Notes under the pieces: model-generated
The model's input: only the letters and a program-made list of their open reading frames with translations
What the model was told of the DNA's origin: nothing
Database searches by the model: none
Assembly (NCBI GenBank): GCA_026008535.1
Contig: BRKX01000007.1
Coordinates: forward strand, 52,503,001-52,567,000
Direction of reading: 5' to 3'
Length of the DNA stretch: 64,000 nt
Origin: Perilla frutescens
Taxonomy: Eukaryota > Streptophyta > Magnoliopsida > Lamiales > Lamiaceae
Shown: piece after piece, positions 34,836-46,487 of the stretch
How the letters are laid out: the number at the start of each line of letters is the position of its first letter
Position numbering within the stretch: the stretch's first letter is position 1
Translations under genes and position numbers: made by a program

Positions 34836-37800
34836 TCAAACGGCAACCCCGGGTCTGCATCTCACTCCCATTTTCTCCACGTGACCGTAGAAGGTCTTAG
34901 CTGGAAGGCTCTTCGTGAATGGATCAGCTAAATTGTCCTCTGATGTAATCTTGACCACTGCCATATTTCCTCTCTTAACGATTTCTTGTATAAGATGGTA
35001 CTTTCTCTCTATGTGTTTACTTGCTTTTTGGGCTCTGGGTTCCTTCGAATTTGCCACTACACCCGAATTATCACAATATACCGTGATACTCTTAGGCAAA
35101 TCAGGTACCACGCTCAAGTCCAACAAGAAGCTCTTGAGCCAGACGGCCTCTTTTGCAGCCTCAGAGGCAGCTACATATTCGGCCTCCATGGTGGAATCCG
35201 CAATGCATTTCTACTTTATGCTCATCCATGCAATGGCTCCACCTCCCAAGGTAAACACATAGCCTGAGGTAGATTTACTCTGATCTTTATGGGATTGAAA
35301 ATCAGAGTCTGTGTAATCCAAAGGCACTAGACTATCAGAGCGGTATACCAGCATATAATCTCAAGTCTTTTTTAGGTACTTGAGTATATTCTTAACCGCA
35401 GTCCAGTGACCTTGTCCAGGGTTAGACTGATATCTGCTTACCATGCCGACTGCATAGCATATATCAGGTCTAGTGCATAGCATAGCATATATAAGGCTTC
35501 CCACAGCCAAAGCATATGGAATGCCCTTCATCTCATCTATCTCAGCCTGTGTGTGGAGACACATATCCTTGGATAGATGAATTCCATACCTGAAAGGTAT
35601 AAAAACTTTCTTGGAATCCTGCATGTTAAGCCTAGCAAGCACTATGTCGATATATGTCGCCTGGGATAAGCACAACATCATTTTCTGGCGATCTCGAATT
35701 ATCTTGATGCCAAGGACATGTCCGACTTCTCCTATATCTTTCATATCAAACTGCTTAGACAACCACACCCTTATGTTAGATAATACTTTCTTACTGTTTC
35801 CAATAAGTAAGATATCATCAACATATAGCACGAGAAAAGCCACCATGTTTCCGTCACTCTTCTGTTACACACAGCTCTCATCCGGACATTGCACAAATCC
35901 ATATGACTAGATAACCTTGTCAAACCAGATGTTCCAAGACCTTGATGCTTGCTTAAGTCCATAAATGGATCTCTTAAGCTTGCACACTAAGTGCTCTTGG
36001 CCTTTAACAATGAAACCCTCTGGTTTCTTCATGTGGATGTTTTCCTCAAGACTTCCATTCAGGAAAGCCATCTTGACATCCATCTGCCAAATCTCATAAT
36101 CTAAATAAGCGGCAATAGACAAGAGAATCCGGATTGACTTAAGCATGGCTACCGGCGAGAAGGTTTCCTCATAATCGATCCCTTCTTTCTGAGTGTACCC
36201 TTTCACCACCAATCTTGTCTTGAAGGTTTCAACCTTCCCGTCAGCTCCTCTCTTGTGTTTGTAAACCCACTTACACCCAATTGGTTTTACCCCATCTTGT
36301 GGTTCTACAAGCTCCCAGACTTGATTGTGATCCATAGATCCAATCTCAGACTCCATTGCAATTTTCCAAGAATCTGCATCTTTGTCTTGGATCGCTTCGT
36401 CGTAGGTCCTGGGATCCAATTCATTTAGTCCTTCAGGAAAATCTGAAGATTCACCCAAACCAATGAATCTGTCAGGTTGGCGCACAACCCTCCCACTGCG
36501 ACAAGGCAGTTCCTGTACTTCTGTGACACGTTGTGTAGTAATTTATGGTTCCTCTTCTTGTACTATTGGTGTCAGATTCGAATTTTCCCCTCGAAGTTCC
36601 TCGAGTACTGTCTCACTTCTTTGCCTGTGATTTATCATATAGTCTTCCTCTAAGAATCGAGCATTGGTACTCACAATGATCTTCTGATCCTTAGGACTAT
36701 AAAATAATCCACCTTTCATTCCTTTGGGATATCCAACAAACAATCTAACATCTGTACGTGGTGCCAGCTTATCAGCTTCCTTATCCAGCACATATGCTGG
36801 ACTACCCCAAATCTGAAAATGTCCAAGACTGGGCTTTCGTCCAATCCAAAGTTCTGTGTGCGTAGATGGGACTGATTTTGATGGAACAACGTTAAGAATA
36901 TAGGCTGCCATTTCTAAGGCATATCCCCAGAATGAAATGGCCAGATCTGAATAGCTCATCATCGATCTAACCATCTCTAACAATGTTCTGTTCCTTCTCT
37001 TCGCCACGCCGTTCTGCTGTGGCGTTCCCGGCGCAGTCAACTTAGATGTAATCCTATTCTCTGCTAAGTAGTCCCTAAATTCATTCGAAAGGTACTCACC
37101 ACCACGATCAGACCATAGTGATTTGATACTTTTACCTATATGTTTTTCCACTTTCGCTATGAATTCTTTGAAAGTCTCAAAGGATTCTGACTTACGGCGT
37201 AACAGGTATATGTATCCATACCTTAAGTAATCATCAATGAACGTGATGAAATACTCATACCCTCCTCGAGCCTGAATTGACATAGGGCCACATAAGTCAG
37301 AGTGAATCAAATCTAGTACCTCTTCAGATGGGCATCCGTTTCTAAACTTTTGTATCCGTTTAAGGTTAATATGGCCGAGCCTAAGATGCCAAAGATAGGT
37401 TTTATTCATTTCTGAAGGTTCTTTTTGTTTGTTAGGGTTTATGACCGATGTATTCAGTAAATGCATTTGCATAGTATTTTGCATAGGATTAAGTAAATAA
37501 AGATGCCCATCCAATGTGCCAGAACAGATAAAATGTTTATCACTAAAGATAACAACCTTGTTATCAAAAGAAATAGAATATCCATCCATAAAAAGTTTAG
37601 AAACTGAAATCAAGTTTCGCCTAAAACCAGACACACAAAGACAATCCTTTAAAACTAAAATCCTATCACTACTAAAAGATAAGGTTACATCTCCTATGCA
37701 ACTGCCACTTTCGTAGCATTGCCCATGTAGACTGAAATCTCTCCATCACTTAGCTGTCTTTTTACCAGGAACCTCTGTAAAGACATGCAAACATGATCAG

Positions 37801-38692
37801 TAGCTCCAATATCTACTACCCATGACTGAGTAGAACAAGTAGCTAAACATGTTTCAACGATAAGAGATTGAGACGTACCTTTTTTCTTCCTTTTGTTAGG
37901 ACAATTCGCCTTTCAGTGACCTGGCTGGCTACACTTGAAACACTTTGTCTTTGACTTAAATTCCTCGGGAGGAATCTTAGTCTTGGACTTCTTTACCTTA
38001 GGCGCCCCCTCTGTAGCTTTCTTGGGTGCGTTCCTCTTCTTCCTTTTTGTACCGGAAGAAGACACCCTATTTTCAGCTAGGTGTGCCTCCGAATTTCCCT
38101 TTTGAAGTAACTCAGCCGCATGAAGATCCATGAGCAGTTCATTCAAGCCGATATCTCTTTTAATCATGTTAAAGTTCAGCCTGAACTGCTCAAACCTCGA
38201 GGACAAGCTATGAAGAACAATGTGGATTTGAGAATCGCCATCCAACTCTCTACCCAAGGTCTCGATCTCAGATAAATACCCCATCATCATAAGAACGTGA
38301 TCCCTAACAGGTGTGGAGTCAGACATCCTCGCATCCATTAGCTTCTTCATTGCCAAATGGCATGCCGAGCGGTTCTGATGACCGAAGAGCTGCCTAAGGT
38401 TGTACATGATATCATAAGCGGTTTTCATGGGTTCATGCTGATGTTGCAACACATTCGACATGGATGCCAGAATGTAACAGCGTGCTATCTCATTAGACCT
38501 AACCCACTTATCATATGCAACCTTTTGGGCTTCGTCAGAACCCTCATCTGGCTTCTGAGGACATACCTCTTCAAGTACAAATTTGTGTCCTTCCGCAGTG
38601 AGAACAAGATTAAAGTTTGGAATCCAGTCATTGTAATTTTCACCGACTAACTTGTTTTCTTTGAGAATAGAGGACGGGTTGGAGAGTGCCAT
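34836..38692 (-). pseudogene. Copia B gag-pol (gag, protease, integrase, RT, RNase H), broken
   Basis: Starts MALSNPSSILKENKLVGENY at 38692. Gag runs to a CCHC knuckle (CFKCSQPGH, about 37940), where the next Trp codon is TGA. Protease shows VVDIGATDH, with the catalytic D-T-G changed to D-I-G. A single-base frameshift lies near 37700. Integrase keeps the first zinc His residues and core residues (SDRGGEYLS, TPQQNGVA), but about 45 residues are missing at about 37320, including the CESC pair found in copia C. RT has YVDDILLIG at about 35830-35800. RNase H ends at 34836. Further stops at 36543, 35907, about 35866, 35361 and about 35211. Confidence 0.93.
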
Positions 38693-41010
38693 GATGATAT
38701 AGAATAACTAAAAAGTAAACATGCAGCACATTCACAAACTTTAGGATACTTACATATAATTGTATACCTCAAAAAATTATATGTAATCCACCGAGATTTT
38801 AAAAATGTTTCTTATAGGCCACGTTAGTGTGGACGTTTATAAAATTCATCTTTAAATAGGTAAAACCACCTTTAATTTACCTCTAGTCAAATTTCCTTAT
38901 GACAAGTAAATTAATAGTCAGAAATAACCACGGTCATGTAACCTTCCAATTAATAAGCCATGTTAGTGTGGACGTTTATTAATAAATTACACCTAAGTGT
39001 GAACACCATCATCTTAGCACCAAGTCCACTATTTCGAACTCCCTGCTCCAGTTGGAGGAGTCAGTTTGTTCTAGTAGTATTCTACAACTATCTTGATAAA
39101 GAAGTTTAATTTCCAAAGATAACAGTGATATGACACATCCGTTATGGAGGAAGACCTATTGTCCACTCGCATGTCAATCACATCTCAATTAAACCAGATT
39201 AATGGAGACCATTTGAGATTTCTAATCTCTCCCACTTAGTTATTTAAGATTGAGGTTTCATTTTATCCCATTGTAAAACGTGCAAACATCACATAAAAGG
39301 ATAACACACCATTGCATGCTTCAAACAACATAATAAGCAATAATAATAAAAACCAACTATCATGGCTTATATCTCATGTTGCTGAATGAGATAAAACTGG
39401 AAAGTCAGCTCTGGAAACTCGGGCATGGCCGCCGCCCCCATCACTTTGCTTCGCCGAAAATCCTAGCTCCAATTACGATTTCGGGATGTAAATCAATGAC
39501 ACTTCCTTTCTTGAGCTGTACTACTCTCCTTTTTCGAGTTGATCTTCAAACTTTATTCAATATATAATTTCTATTCCTTAGAGGAAAAAACTAATATATC
39601 TAGAATAAAATTACAACTCAATAACTCGGTCTAACAGTTTTATTTCTATTACATTAAAACAACATAAAAAAAAACTAGACCTAACCCATGGATTTTCTCA
39701 TGGATTAAAATCACGTAGCCAAACCGGTATACGGCCCATCATACATCCAACATAAATTAAAGCATACATCACATAATTAAGGAGCCATGATAGTCGGTAA
39801 CCCTGCAAACAAGTCAGTCTACAAATTCAACAATCACAATTACATGATTAGCATAAAATAACATATGATATCCACACATGACATGATTTTCGAAAATTAC
39901 AATTAATTAAATTAATTAATTTTGAAAATAGCTTCAAGATTTAATTTGGAAATTAAAATAATTATCCACCAAATTTAATCTTGATAAATCTCGAAAATGC
40001 CTTAAGAATAAATCTGGAAATTTGTTATAATTATCCACCAAATTTATTTCTTAATTTTCGGATAACACCCTAATTAATTAATATTTGGAAATCTTGATAT
40101 AAATCAAAAATCTATCCCAAATATTTGGATAGGCTAGGATCAAAAATTACAAAGATAAAATCTGGAAATTTGATCCACTTCAAATTCCATCCAAATTTAA
40201 ATCTTATCTTCAATCCTATCTAGATTAGAATTAAGTAATTTATGATATACATCGAAAAATTACTTTTCCAATTCTTATCTACAAGAATTTCAAAAATTTC
40301 AAGGTAATAAATCTGGAAATTTGATCCACTTCAAATTCTTCCAAATTTAAAATCTATTTTCAAATCTTTTAGGATTAGAATTAGATAACTATTGATATAT
40401 ATAAAAAATTACCTTATCCAATTCAAATCATTGTAGATTTCAAAAATCACAAGAAGATTAAATTTGAAAATTTGATCCACTTCAAATTCTATCCAAATCT
40501 AATATTTTATTTTCAAATCTATCTAGATTAGAATTAGGTAATTTTAAGATAAACATCAAAAATACCAAATCTAATTTTTATACACATAATTTTCGAACCA
40601 CCACATTAAATAAATCTGGAAATTTGATTTCAAATCAATAACCTCTCCAAATTAATTCAATGTGATCCAAAAATACATAGAACAAATTAGGGAAATTAAA
40701 CATCAAATTTTTGAAAAATTTGACATTCAAATTTTCGAAACCTGCACTTAATAAATCTGAAAATTTTGAGTTATCAAAATTACATTCCAAATCCTACTAG
40801 GTGTAGATCGAAAATTACAATTCATCCAAAACTAGAATTTTCGAAACACCATCAAAAATTCATCCAAGTTTTGAACACAACCAATTTGAAAATATGAACA
40901 CATAAATCTGAAAATTTAAGCAACATAAATATTTCATCAAATTTATACATATTTTTCAAATTAATCCTAGGATTAAATCTAGAACAGTGCCAAAACCCGC
41001 TCTGATACAA
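38693..41010 (-). other. Copia B 5' leader with internal repeats and PBS
   Basis: A 2.3 kb untranslated stretch. A PBS-like TGTATCAGAGCGGG (minus strand) lies next to the LTR at about 40994-41007. Tandem units of about 150 bp are at 40156-40604, and two copies of a GTGTGGACGTTTAT motif are near 38828 and 38955. No ORF here has support. Confidence 0.8.
40156..40604. repeat. Three tandem units of about 150 bp in the copia B leader
   Basis: Each unit carries GAAAATTTGATCCACTTCAA or a close variant, then TCTAGATTAGAATTA. Unit starts near 40156, 40304 and 40455. A degraded fourth unit may follow at 40605. Confidence 0.75.
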
Positions 41011-42429
41011 GTTGGGTTTTTTTCGAATTGAACCACCGCAGGATCTAATTGGATGTTCATTAATCCTAATATCATGTAAATCATAATTTTATGTAGCACA
41101 TATGTTTCAATTAACTGAGTTTAATTAACATGCAAATCCAGTTTTCAATTCTACTAAAGAGGAAACATAGAATACCGAAAAATGACTTATAAATTAAACG
41201 ACGGGTTGAGGACAAGATTAAAGGTCTAATATTGTTTTTGTATGAATGATAATAGGCGCCCCTTGATGCTATTCCACTCCTTGATCTTCTATTATATTCC
41301 CGAACTGAATCTAATTTCAGGGTGGGCTGAAATCTACTAGATCGGTATGGAATCTGTGGAGATCAAGAGAACATGAGAGGGTTGATATTTTATGACATAA
41401 ATTTCGTGCCTTCGCCCTCTTATTTATAAGGGGGTGGACGAAATTGGTGTCCCAGTTGGACTGAAATCTATCTCTATCTCTTGTTCTATCTCCAATTCAA
41501 TCCAGTCTCTTTTTGGGCTACAACAGGGATCTAGAAGAATATTAAATTGGCCCATTAATTTATTTAATATCCAATATCCAATAAAATTAGTATATAATTA
41601 AATAAATTAAGTATTATTTTTATTCCACTAAACAAATAATACCGACTTACAAATTTAATACATATTTCTGAATATGCTTTCTCCTTTAGTCCAGTCATTC
41701 CCCATGTTTAAGATATAATACCCATTAATTAATTATGTAACTTCTGAAAACTATAATTAATTAATATTTTTTCCTTGAGTAGTACCACACAAGCTTTACT
41801 CATGCACGGAATAAATTCCACCTGCAGGGTTTCAGCATGAACTTGCATTTCCTCAAGGAGACACCATCAACATGGCGCACCAGGACACGGTACCCCTACA
41901 TATCGCACGACCCATCATAAGTGTAAATATCACAACCCAAGATATCGAGATTATTGATCCTATGAAAGAATCTCACTCTTTGATAAATCAAAGCTGCAAA
42001 CACTATACGTATATGTCCGCCAACATATAGGGGTTAAGAACCCGAACTATGTGGATTCTTATTCTCTCATTTAAGGTCAGAATAGAGAATATAATCCTAA
42101 GTAGATCCTCCTCAATACACTCGTCCATGTATTAGAATAATCAGTTAGTCAAGACAAACTAACTATCAGATTATTCTACGGCATACCGATAGCAGGTTCA
42201 ATGCCATCTAGACCGTGAGCCTTTTAATACATTACAAGGAACCGATGATATGATCTAACTGTGTGTTTACCCACACCATGTCATCTACAATGTAAGTATA
42301 GTGAACATGCATGTAAATATAACAATTTAAATGCAAATAGTGACTGCAATTGTATTCATTCTATATCATTATAAAACCATCATCAATAATGTATACAAAA
42401 GATAGGTCTTCTAGTATACAAAACCAACA
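41011..42429 (-). repeat. Copia B 5' LTR (1,419 bp)
   Basis: Collinear with 21271-22541 plus 34612-34760. Starts on the minus strand TGTTGGTTTTGTATAC. The 3' end reads AACCCAAC, with the terminal CA lost next to the PBS. Confidence 0.93.
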
Positions 42430-42434
42430 TTTAT

Positions 42435-42975
42435 CAAGTTCTTTAGACCTAGCAAATATAACGTCCTATTTCAAACTCTTTTTAGTTCCATCGAGTTCTA
42501 GGGGGAGGGCTACCAATCTGGAGTATACGAGATATCGCGTTTCATCTTCACCGCAAGATGGGGTTCGAGTAAGTATATTTCTTTTATTGTTTTTGTTCAT
42601 CCTTGCCATCTACCTTCTTCCATAACCTACGTACGCCTCACCAACAACCATCGATCATACTTCAGCCATAAATCATCTCCATAATTCGTTCCATCTTCAT
42701 ACATGCTCAATTCGCCTTAAATAACACATATAAACAATCTGCCCTATTTCACCTATTTTTGTTTATTTTAGATTTGTGTTTTATTTAGTTGTAGGTCATA
42801 TTCTAGTGTCTTAGGTTTCTAGCGCATAATCGAGTCATATTTATCGTTGTTTAGTCATTTATTTTGTGTGTTGTTATCTGTCAGATTGAATCCTTCATTC
42901 GCCTGACATGTTTCAATCTAAAAGTCTTCCGCGCATTTTTCTCTCGATGTTGATCATCATACCAGGATCATATCA
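42435..42975 (+). repeat. D 5' LTR, right part
   Basis: Continues the LTR after copia B (CAAGTTCTTTAGACC) and ends GGATCATATCA. Collinear with 46905-47443. Confidence 0.92.
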
Positions 42976-42977
42976 TT

Positions 42978-42993
42978 TGGCATCAGAGTCACG
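42978..42993 (+). other. D primer binding site
   Basis: TGGCATCAGAGTCACG two bases after the LTR. It resembles the iMet PBS with a T-to-C change at position 4; elements E and G share the variant. The leader 42994-43544 holds a CACC/TACACC-rich cryptic repeat (about 43350-43450). Confidence 0.7.
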
Positions 42994-43544
42994 TCAGCAT
43001 AGCTGGTCGTGGTTTCATCCGAGGTCTCAATCTTACGTGTCCATTTTGTCCTATGTGTCATTGAGTTGTAATTAAGTGTCATTCATTGAAAAAAAATCTG
43101 CAAAAAAAAACTTCAAACAAAAATCCGAAAAAACAAATCAGATTTGATTTAGAATTTTTCCTTTTTTATAGATAATCTAGACTATTTAGATTGTGTCCAT
43201 CTAGGTAAAACACATCTAAATGGATACTACCTTATCTATATCTTCTATTTCCTTATCTAGCTTTATTTCATCCTAATCTTTCTCCACCATTCTTATCCTT
43301 CCTCATAACATCAATTTTCGTCCATAACACCTTTGTGGATCGAAAATTACTCAATACACCACTGTGTACACCCTACACCATCCATACACCACTCGGTTCA
43401 TACACTCGTACACCAAACACACCCTACACCCGTACACCATACACTATACACCAAAAATAGCCGGTTTACCTATACCGTCTATACAACAGCCCCACATCAT
43501 CAAGTTAGATGGATCCAGTCCGAGCTCATCTAAATTGATTCAGA

Positions 43545-43718
43545 GATACTGATGGTCTACACCGCAAGGGTAGACAAGATTTTTGAGTACTATGACTTCC
43601 CCGAGCCGAAGAAAGTACAGCTAGCATCCTTAAAGTTTAAAGGCTACGCAGCAACATAGTGGGGATTCCAGAAAAATCAATGTCACCGAGATCACCATCC
43701 TCCTATCAACACATGGAG
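43545..43718 (+). pseudogene. D gag stub
   Basis: Reads RVDKIFEYYDFPEPKKVQLA, then a GYAAT-stop-WGF segment, in the retrotransposon gag pattern also seen in E (50842-50642) and G (about 48130-47990). One in-frame TAG is present. It is cut by element F directly after the INTW residues; the rest of gag is missing on the other side of F. Confidence 0.8.
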
Positions 43719-44034
43719 TGATAGACCCGATTTGTAGGTCTATGTGTTAGGGCAGAAGAACGATTTAATTAAGTTGTTATTTTCTTGTTAAGTTAATTCA
43801 GTTATTTTAATATTTAGGTTAGTGGGTTGCGGGCCTTACATGGGCCACAAGCACTTAGTATTTAAGTTTAATTATCGTAGGGTTAGGGCATGCTTAGGCA
43901 AAGCATCATAGAACTTTGGCAGACGAAAGTCTGAGGAACCTTAGGGTTTGGATTTCTGTTAGAAATTGAATTTACCGTTCTGTTAATTGAAGTTATTATT
44001 CCAATTCTTATTCACTCTAAATTCATCTCTATCA
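43719..44034 (+). repeat. F 5' LTR
   Basis: Starts TGATAGACCCG, ends CATCTCTATCA. A possible PBS begins TGGTCCAACACC at 44038. Confidence 0.88.
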
Positions 44035-44063
44035 ATTTGGTCCAACACCTGCCATTCTCCCTC

Positions 44064-45293
44064 ATGACTACTCGGGAGATGCGTGTGGAAGCTGTGGAGA
44101 CCGACATGCAGGGACTTCATTCGGAAGTCGCTAAGATTCGCACCACCGTCGACTCTATCACGTCCGGCATGGTAGCCATGCAGAAGGAGCTGTCAAAACT
44201 AGCTGCATTGTTTATGTCCCGTTGGCCACCCGACGGGCACCCGTCCCTCTCGATTAACACTGTGGCATCATCATCTACCACCTTGGCCACTCCCGGTGCA
44301 ACGACCATTCCCATTCCTGAGGCTGCAGCCCCTGCACCTGCTCCGGCCCCCATTGCAGCCCCTGGTCGAGTGGAACTACCTCAATTTGATGGCGCCAATC
44401 CGCGCGCTTGGTTGGCTCGAGCAGAACAATTCTTTATGATTTATCAGACGCCATTCTCGGCGAGGGTTGAACAAGCACTCATTATTATGGCTGGGGATGT
44501 GTTGTAGTGGATTCACTGGGTGCTTCGTCGTTCTACCACAATCTCATGGGCACAATTTTCATCGGAATTACTGGTACGTTTTGGCGACAATTCATCAGCC
44601 AATTTTTATGAAGCTTGGGGTGCTACTCGACAAACAGGAACAGTCGACGAGTATGTGTCACAGTTTATAGCATGGACGGCGCAGGTTACGAATTTGGAAG
44701 AGCAACACTATCTGGGGCAGTTTCTCATAGGTCTTAAACTAGAAATTCGAGTGCGAATAAGGGAGGATACCATCCCTGATGTATATGCTGCTATAAGGTG
44801 GGCTGGGTAGATCGAAAGAGAATTGTTGTTTATGTCTAGTGACCACGCAGATAGCAGACAAGGTCGTTCCTTGCCAATTTCAGCAGCTGGTCCCACCTTA
44901 AGAGAACCTACCAATTTTTCGAGTCTGCCGGGAGTGGCATTGCAAGCAACCGGGGTGTAAAACCGTCCCGTGAGTTTGCCACAGTCTGCACAATCAGGGT
45001 ATTCTTCCACTAGTTCAACTTCTACTCCACCGTGAGCACACCAAGTGCGCCATTTGACTCCCGCTAACACGCGTGAGCATCGTGCCAAGGGGTTGTGTTA
45101 TCGGTGCAGTCAACCGTGGGGTCCATCACATGTTTGTGCTCAGGCATCTTTGAGTGTGCTACTGGCAGGCACAGAGGAGGGTCGGGAGGACAGTAGGATC
45201 GAGTTGGGAGAGCTGGACCCAGCAAGACATGACATTTCAACTGATTTTGTACCCGCCACAATTGAATTGCAACATCTGCAATTTGGAACGTGA
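44064..45293 (+). pseudogene. F gag, four nonsense codons
   Basis: One frame from about ATG 44064 (MTTREMRVEAVETD) to TGA 45291. Order: a coiled-coil-like N-terminus, a Pro/Ala linker (AAPAPAPAPIAAPGRVELP), the capsid region (PRAWLARAEQFF, then FYEAWGATRQTGTVDEYVSQF), and a C-x2-C knuckle variant CYRCSQPWGPSHVC at about 45099-45140. Stops at 44505, 44808, 44958 and 45033; each is one transition away from a Gln, Trp or Arg codon. No protease motif follows. Confidence 0.85.
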
Positions 45294-45367
45294 AGAAAAG
45301 GCATCGGTGCAGAAATAATTCTCTTACTGCAGCCTTGTGGTCAAGGCTATTTCGAGGGGGTGGCAAT

Positions 45368-45683
45368 TGATAGACCGGATTCATGGGTCTATGTGTTAGG
45401 GCAGAAGAACGATTTAATTAAGTTGTTATTTTCTTGTTAAGTTAATTCAATTATTTTAATATTTAGGTTAGTGGGTTGCGGGCCTTACATGGGCCGCAAG
45501 AACTTAGTATTTAAGTTTAATTTTCATAGGGTTAGGGCATGCTTAGGCAAAGCATCATAGAAATTTGGCAGACGAAAGTCTGAGGAACCTTAGGGTTTAG
45601 ATTTCTGTTAGAAATTGAATTTACCGTTCTGTTAATTGAAGTTATTATTCCAATTCTTATTCACTCTAAATTCATCTCTATCA
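45368..45683 (+). repeat. F 3' LTR
   Basis: Same 316-bp length and ends as 43719-44034. Confidence 0.88.
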
Positions 45684-45990
45684 ATTTGGTCCAACACCTG
45701 CCATTCTCCCTCATGACTACTCGGGAGATGCGTGTGGAAGCTGTGGAGACCGACATGCAGGGACTTCATTCGGAAGTCGCTAAGATTCGCACCACCGTCG
45801 ACTCTATCACGTCCGGCATGGTAGCCATGCAGAAGGAGCTGTCAAAACTAGCTGCATTGTTTATGTCCCGTTGGCCACCCGACGGGCACCCGTCCCTCTC
45901 GATTAACACTGTGGCATCATCATCTACCACCTTGGCCACTCCCGGTGCAACGACCATTCCCATTCCTGAGGCTGCAGCCCCTGCACCTGC
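45684..45990 (+). repeat. Partial second copy of the F internal region
   Basis: After the 3' LTR the internal sequence starts again and looks identical to 44035-44341 until CCTGCACCTGCTCC. There it switches to D sequence. It encodes the same first hundred or so gag residues. Confidence 0.9.
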
Positions 45991-46487
45991 TCCCATGTGC
46001 TTTAGACGTTGGAGAAGTCGAGGAAGAACAAGTGGAGATCAATGTTGCAAATGAGGAACCCAAATTTGTTGAAAAATTGATGGAGATACAGCCATGTTCT
46101 GAAGAAAAGAATGACATCAATTGGACAACGAGTGTGGATCATAAGGAGCTCGATCAACCTAGCATGGAGAAGCCGCTAATTTCTACTATTTTTTGTCAAC
46201 CATGTACTTTTAATGTTATTATTCTACAGGTTTCCAAAGATGTGACATATGATATTGATTAGCCACCAAAAGAGATTGATGATCAGTTTGTGTTTGTCTT
46301 CGATCCAGGCCATTTGAATTCGAAGATGAATTCTTTTCAATAAGAGGGGAATGATAAATCCACAATAAGCATCAAAGAATCGAGTCCAAAGCTTCCATTA
46401 AAGATCCCCAAGATTGTTGTGTTGTTCAAAATTAAAGATTGGAAATCAAGATTTGAAGAACAAAACATGAAGAGAACAAGTACTTGA
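45991..46487 (+). pseudogene. D downstream ORF, extending into the 3' LTR
   Basis: One frame with stops at 46260 and 46341, ending TGA 46485. It matches the C-terminal part of the E protein: an acidic region, an FCQP segment, then DDQFVFVFDPGHLNS. After the LTR start at 46352, PKIVVLFKIKDWKSRFEEQN corresponds to an equivalent segment of E. No known enzyme motif; role unknown. Confidence 0.75.

Larger units (their letters stand above)
21271..42429 (-). mobile_element. Copia B: Ty1/copia element with TSD TTTAT
   Basis: Minus strand. The 5' LTR is 41011-42429, leader 38693-41010, gag-pol 38692-34836, and 3' LTR 34760-34612 plus 22541-21271, the last split by the Tekay insertion. Exact 5-bp duplication TTTAT at 21266-21270 and 42430-42434. 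Without the nested element it is about 9.1 kb. Its coding region has several stops, one frameshift and a deletion in integrase. Confidence 0.93.
43719..45683 (+). mobile_element. Element F: small gag-only LTR retrotransposon
   Basis: 1,965 bp: LTR 43719-44034, internal 44035-45367, LTR 45368-45683. Both LTRs are 316 bp with TGATAG...CTATCA ends and differ at roughly 11 sites. A G-rich tract (45354-45367) precedes the 3' LTR. Only a gag frame is present, matching the terminal-repeat-with-gag (TR-GAG) type of non-autonomous element. Confidence 0.88.

Noticed and set aside
39376..39567. 63-codon frame in the copia B leader
   Set aside because: No counterpart or motif seen, and it lies in untranslated leader on the opposite strand.
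42435..42975. Independent gene between copia B and the D leader
   Set aside because: Collinear with the 3' LTR of D; the short frames there are LTR sequence.
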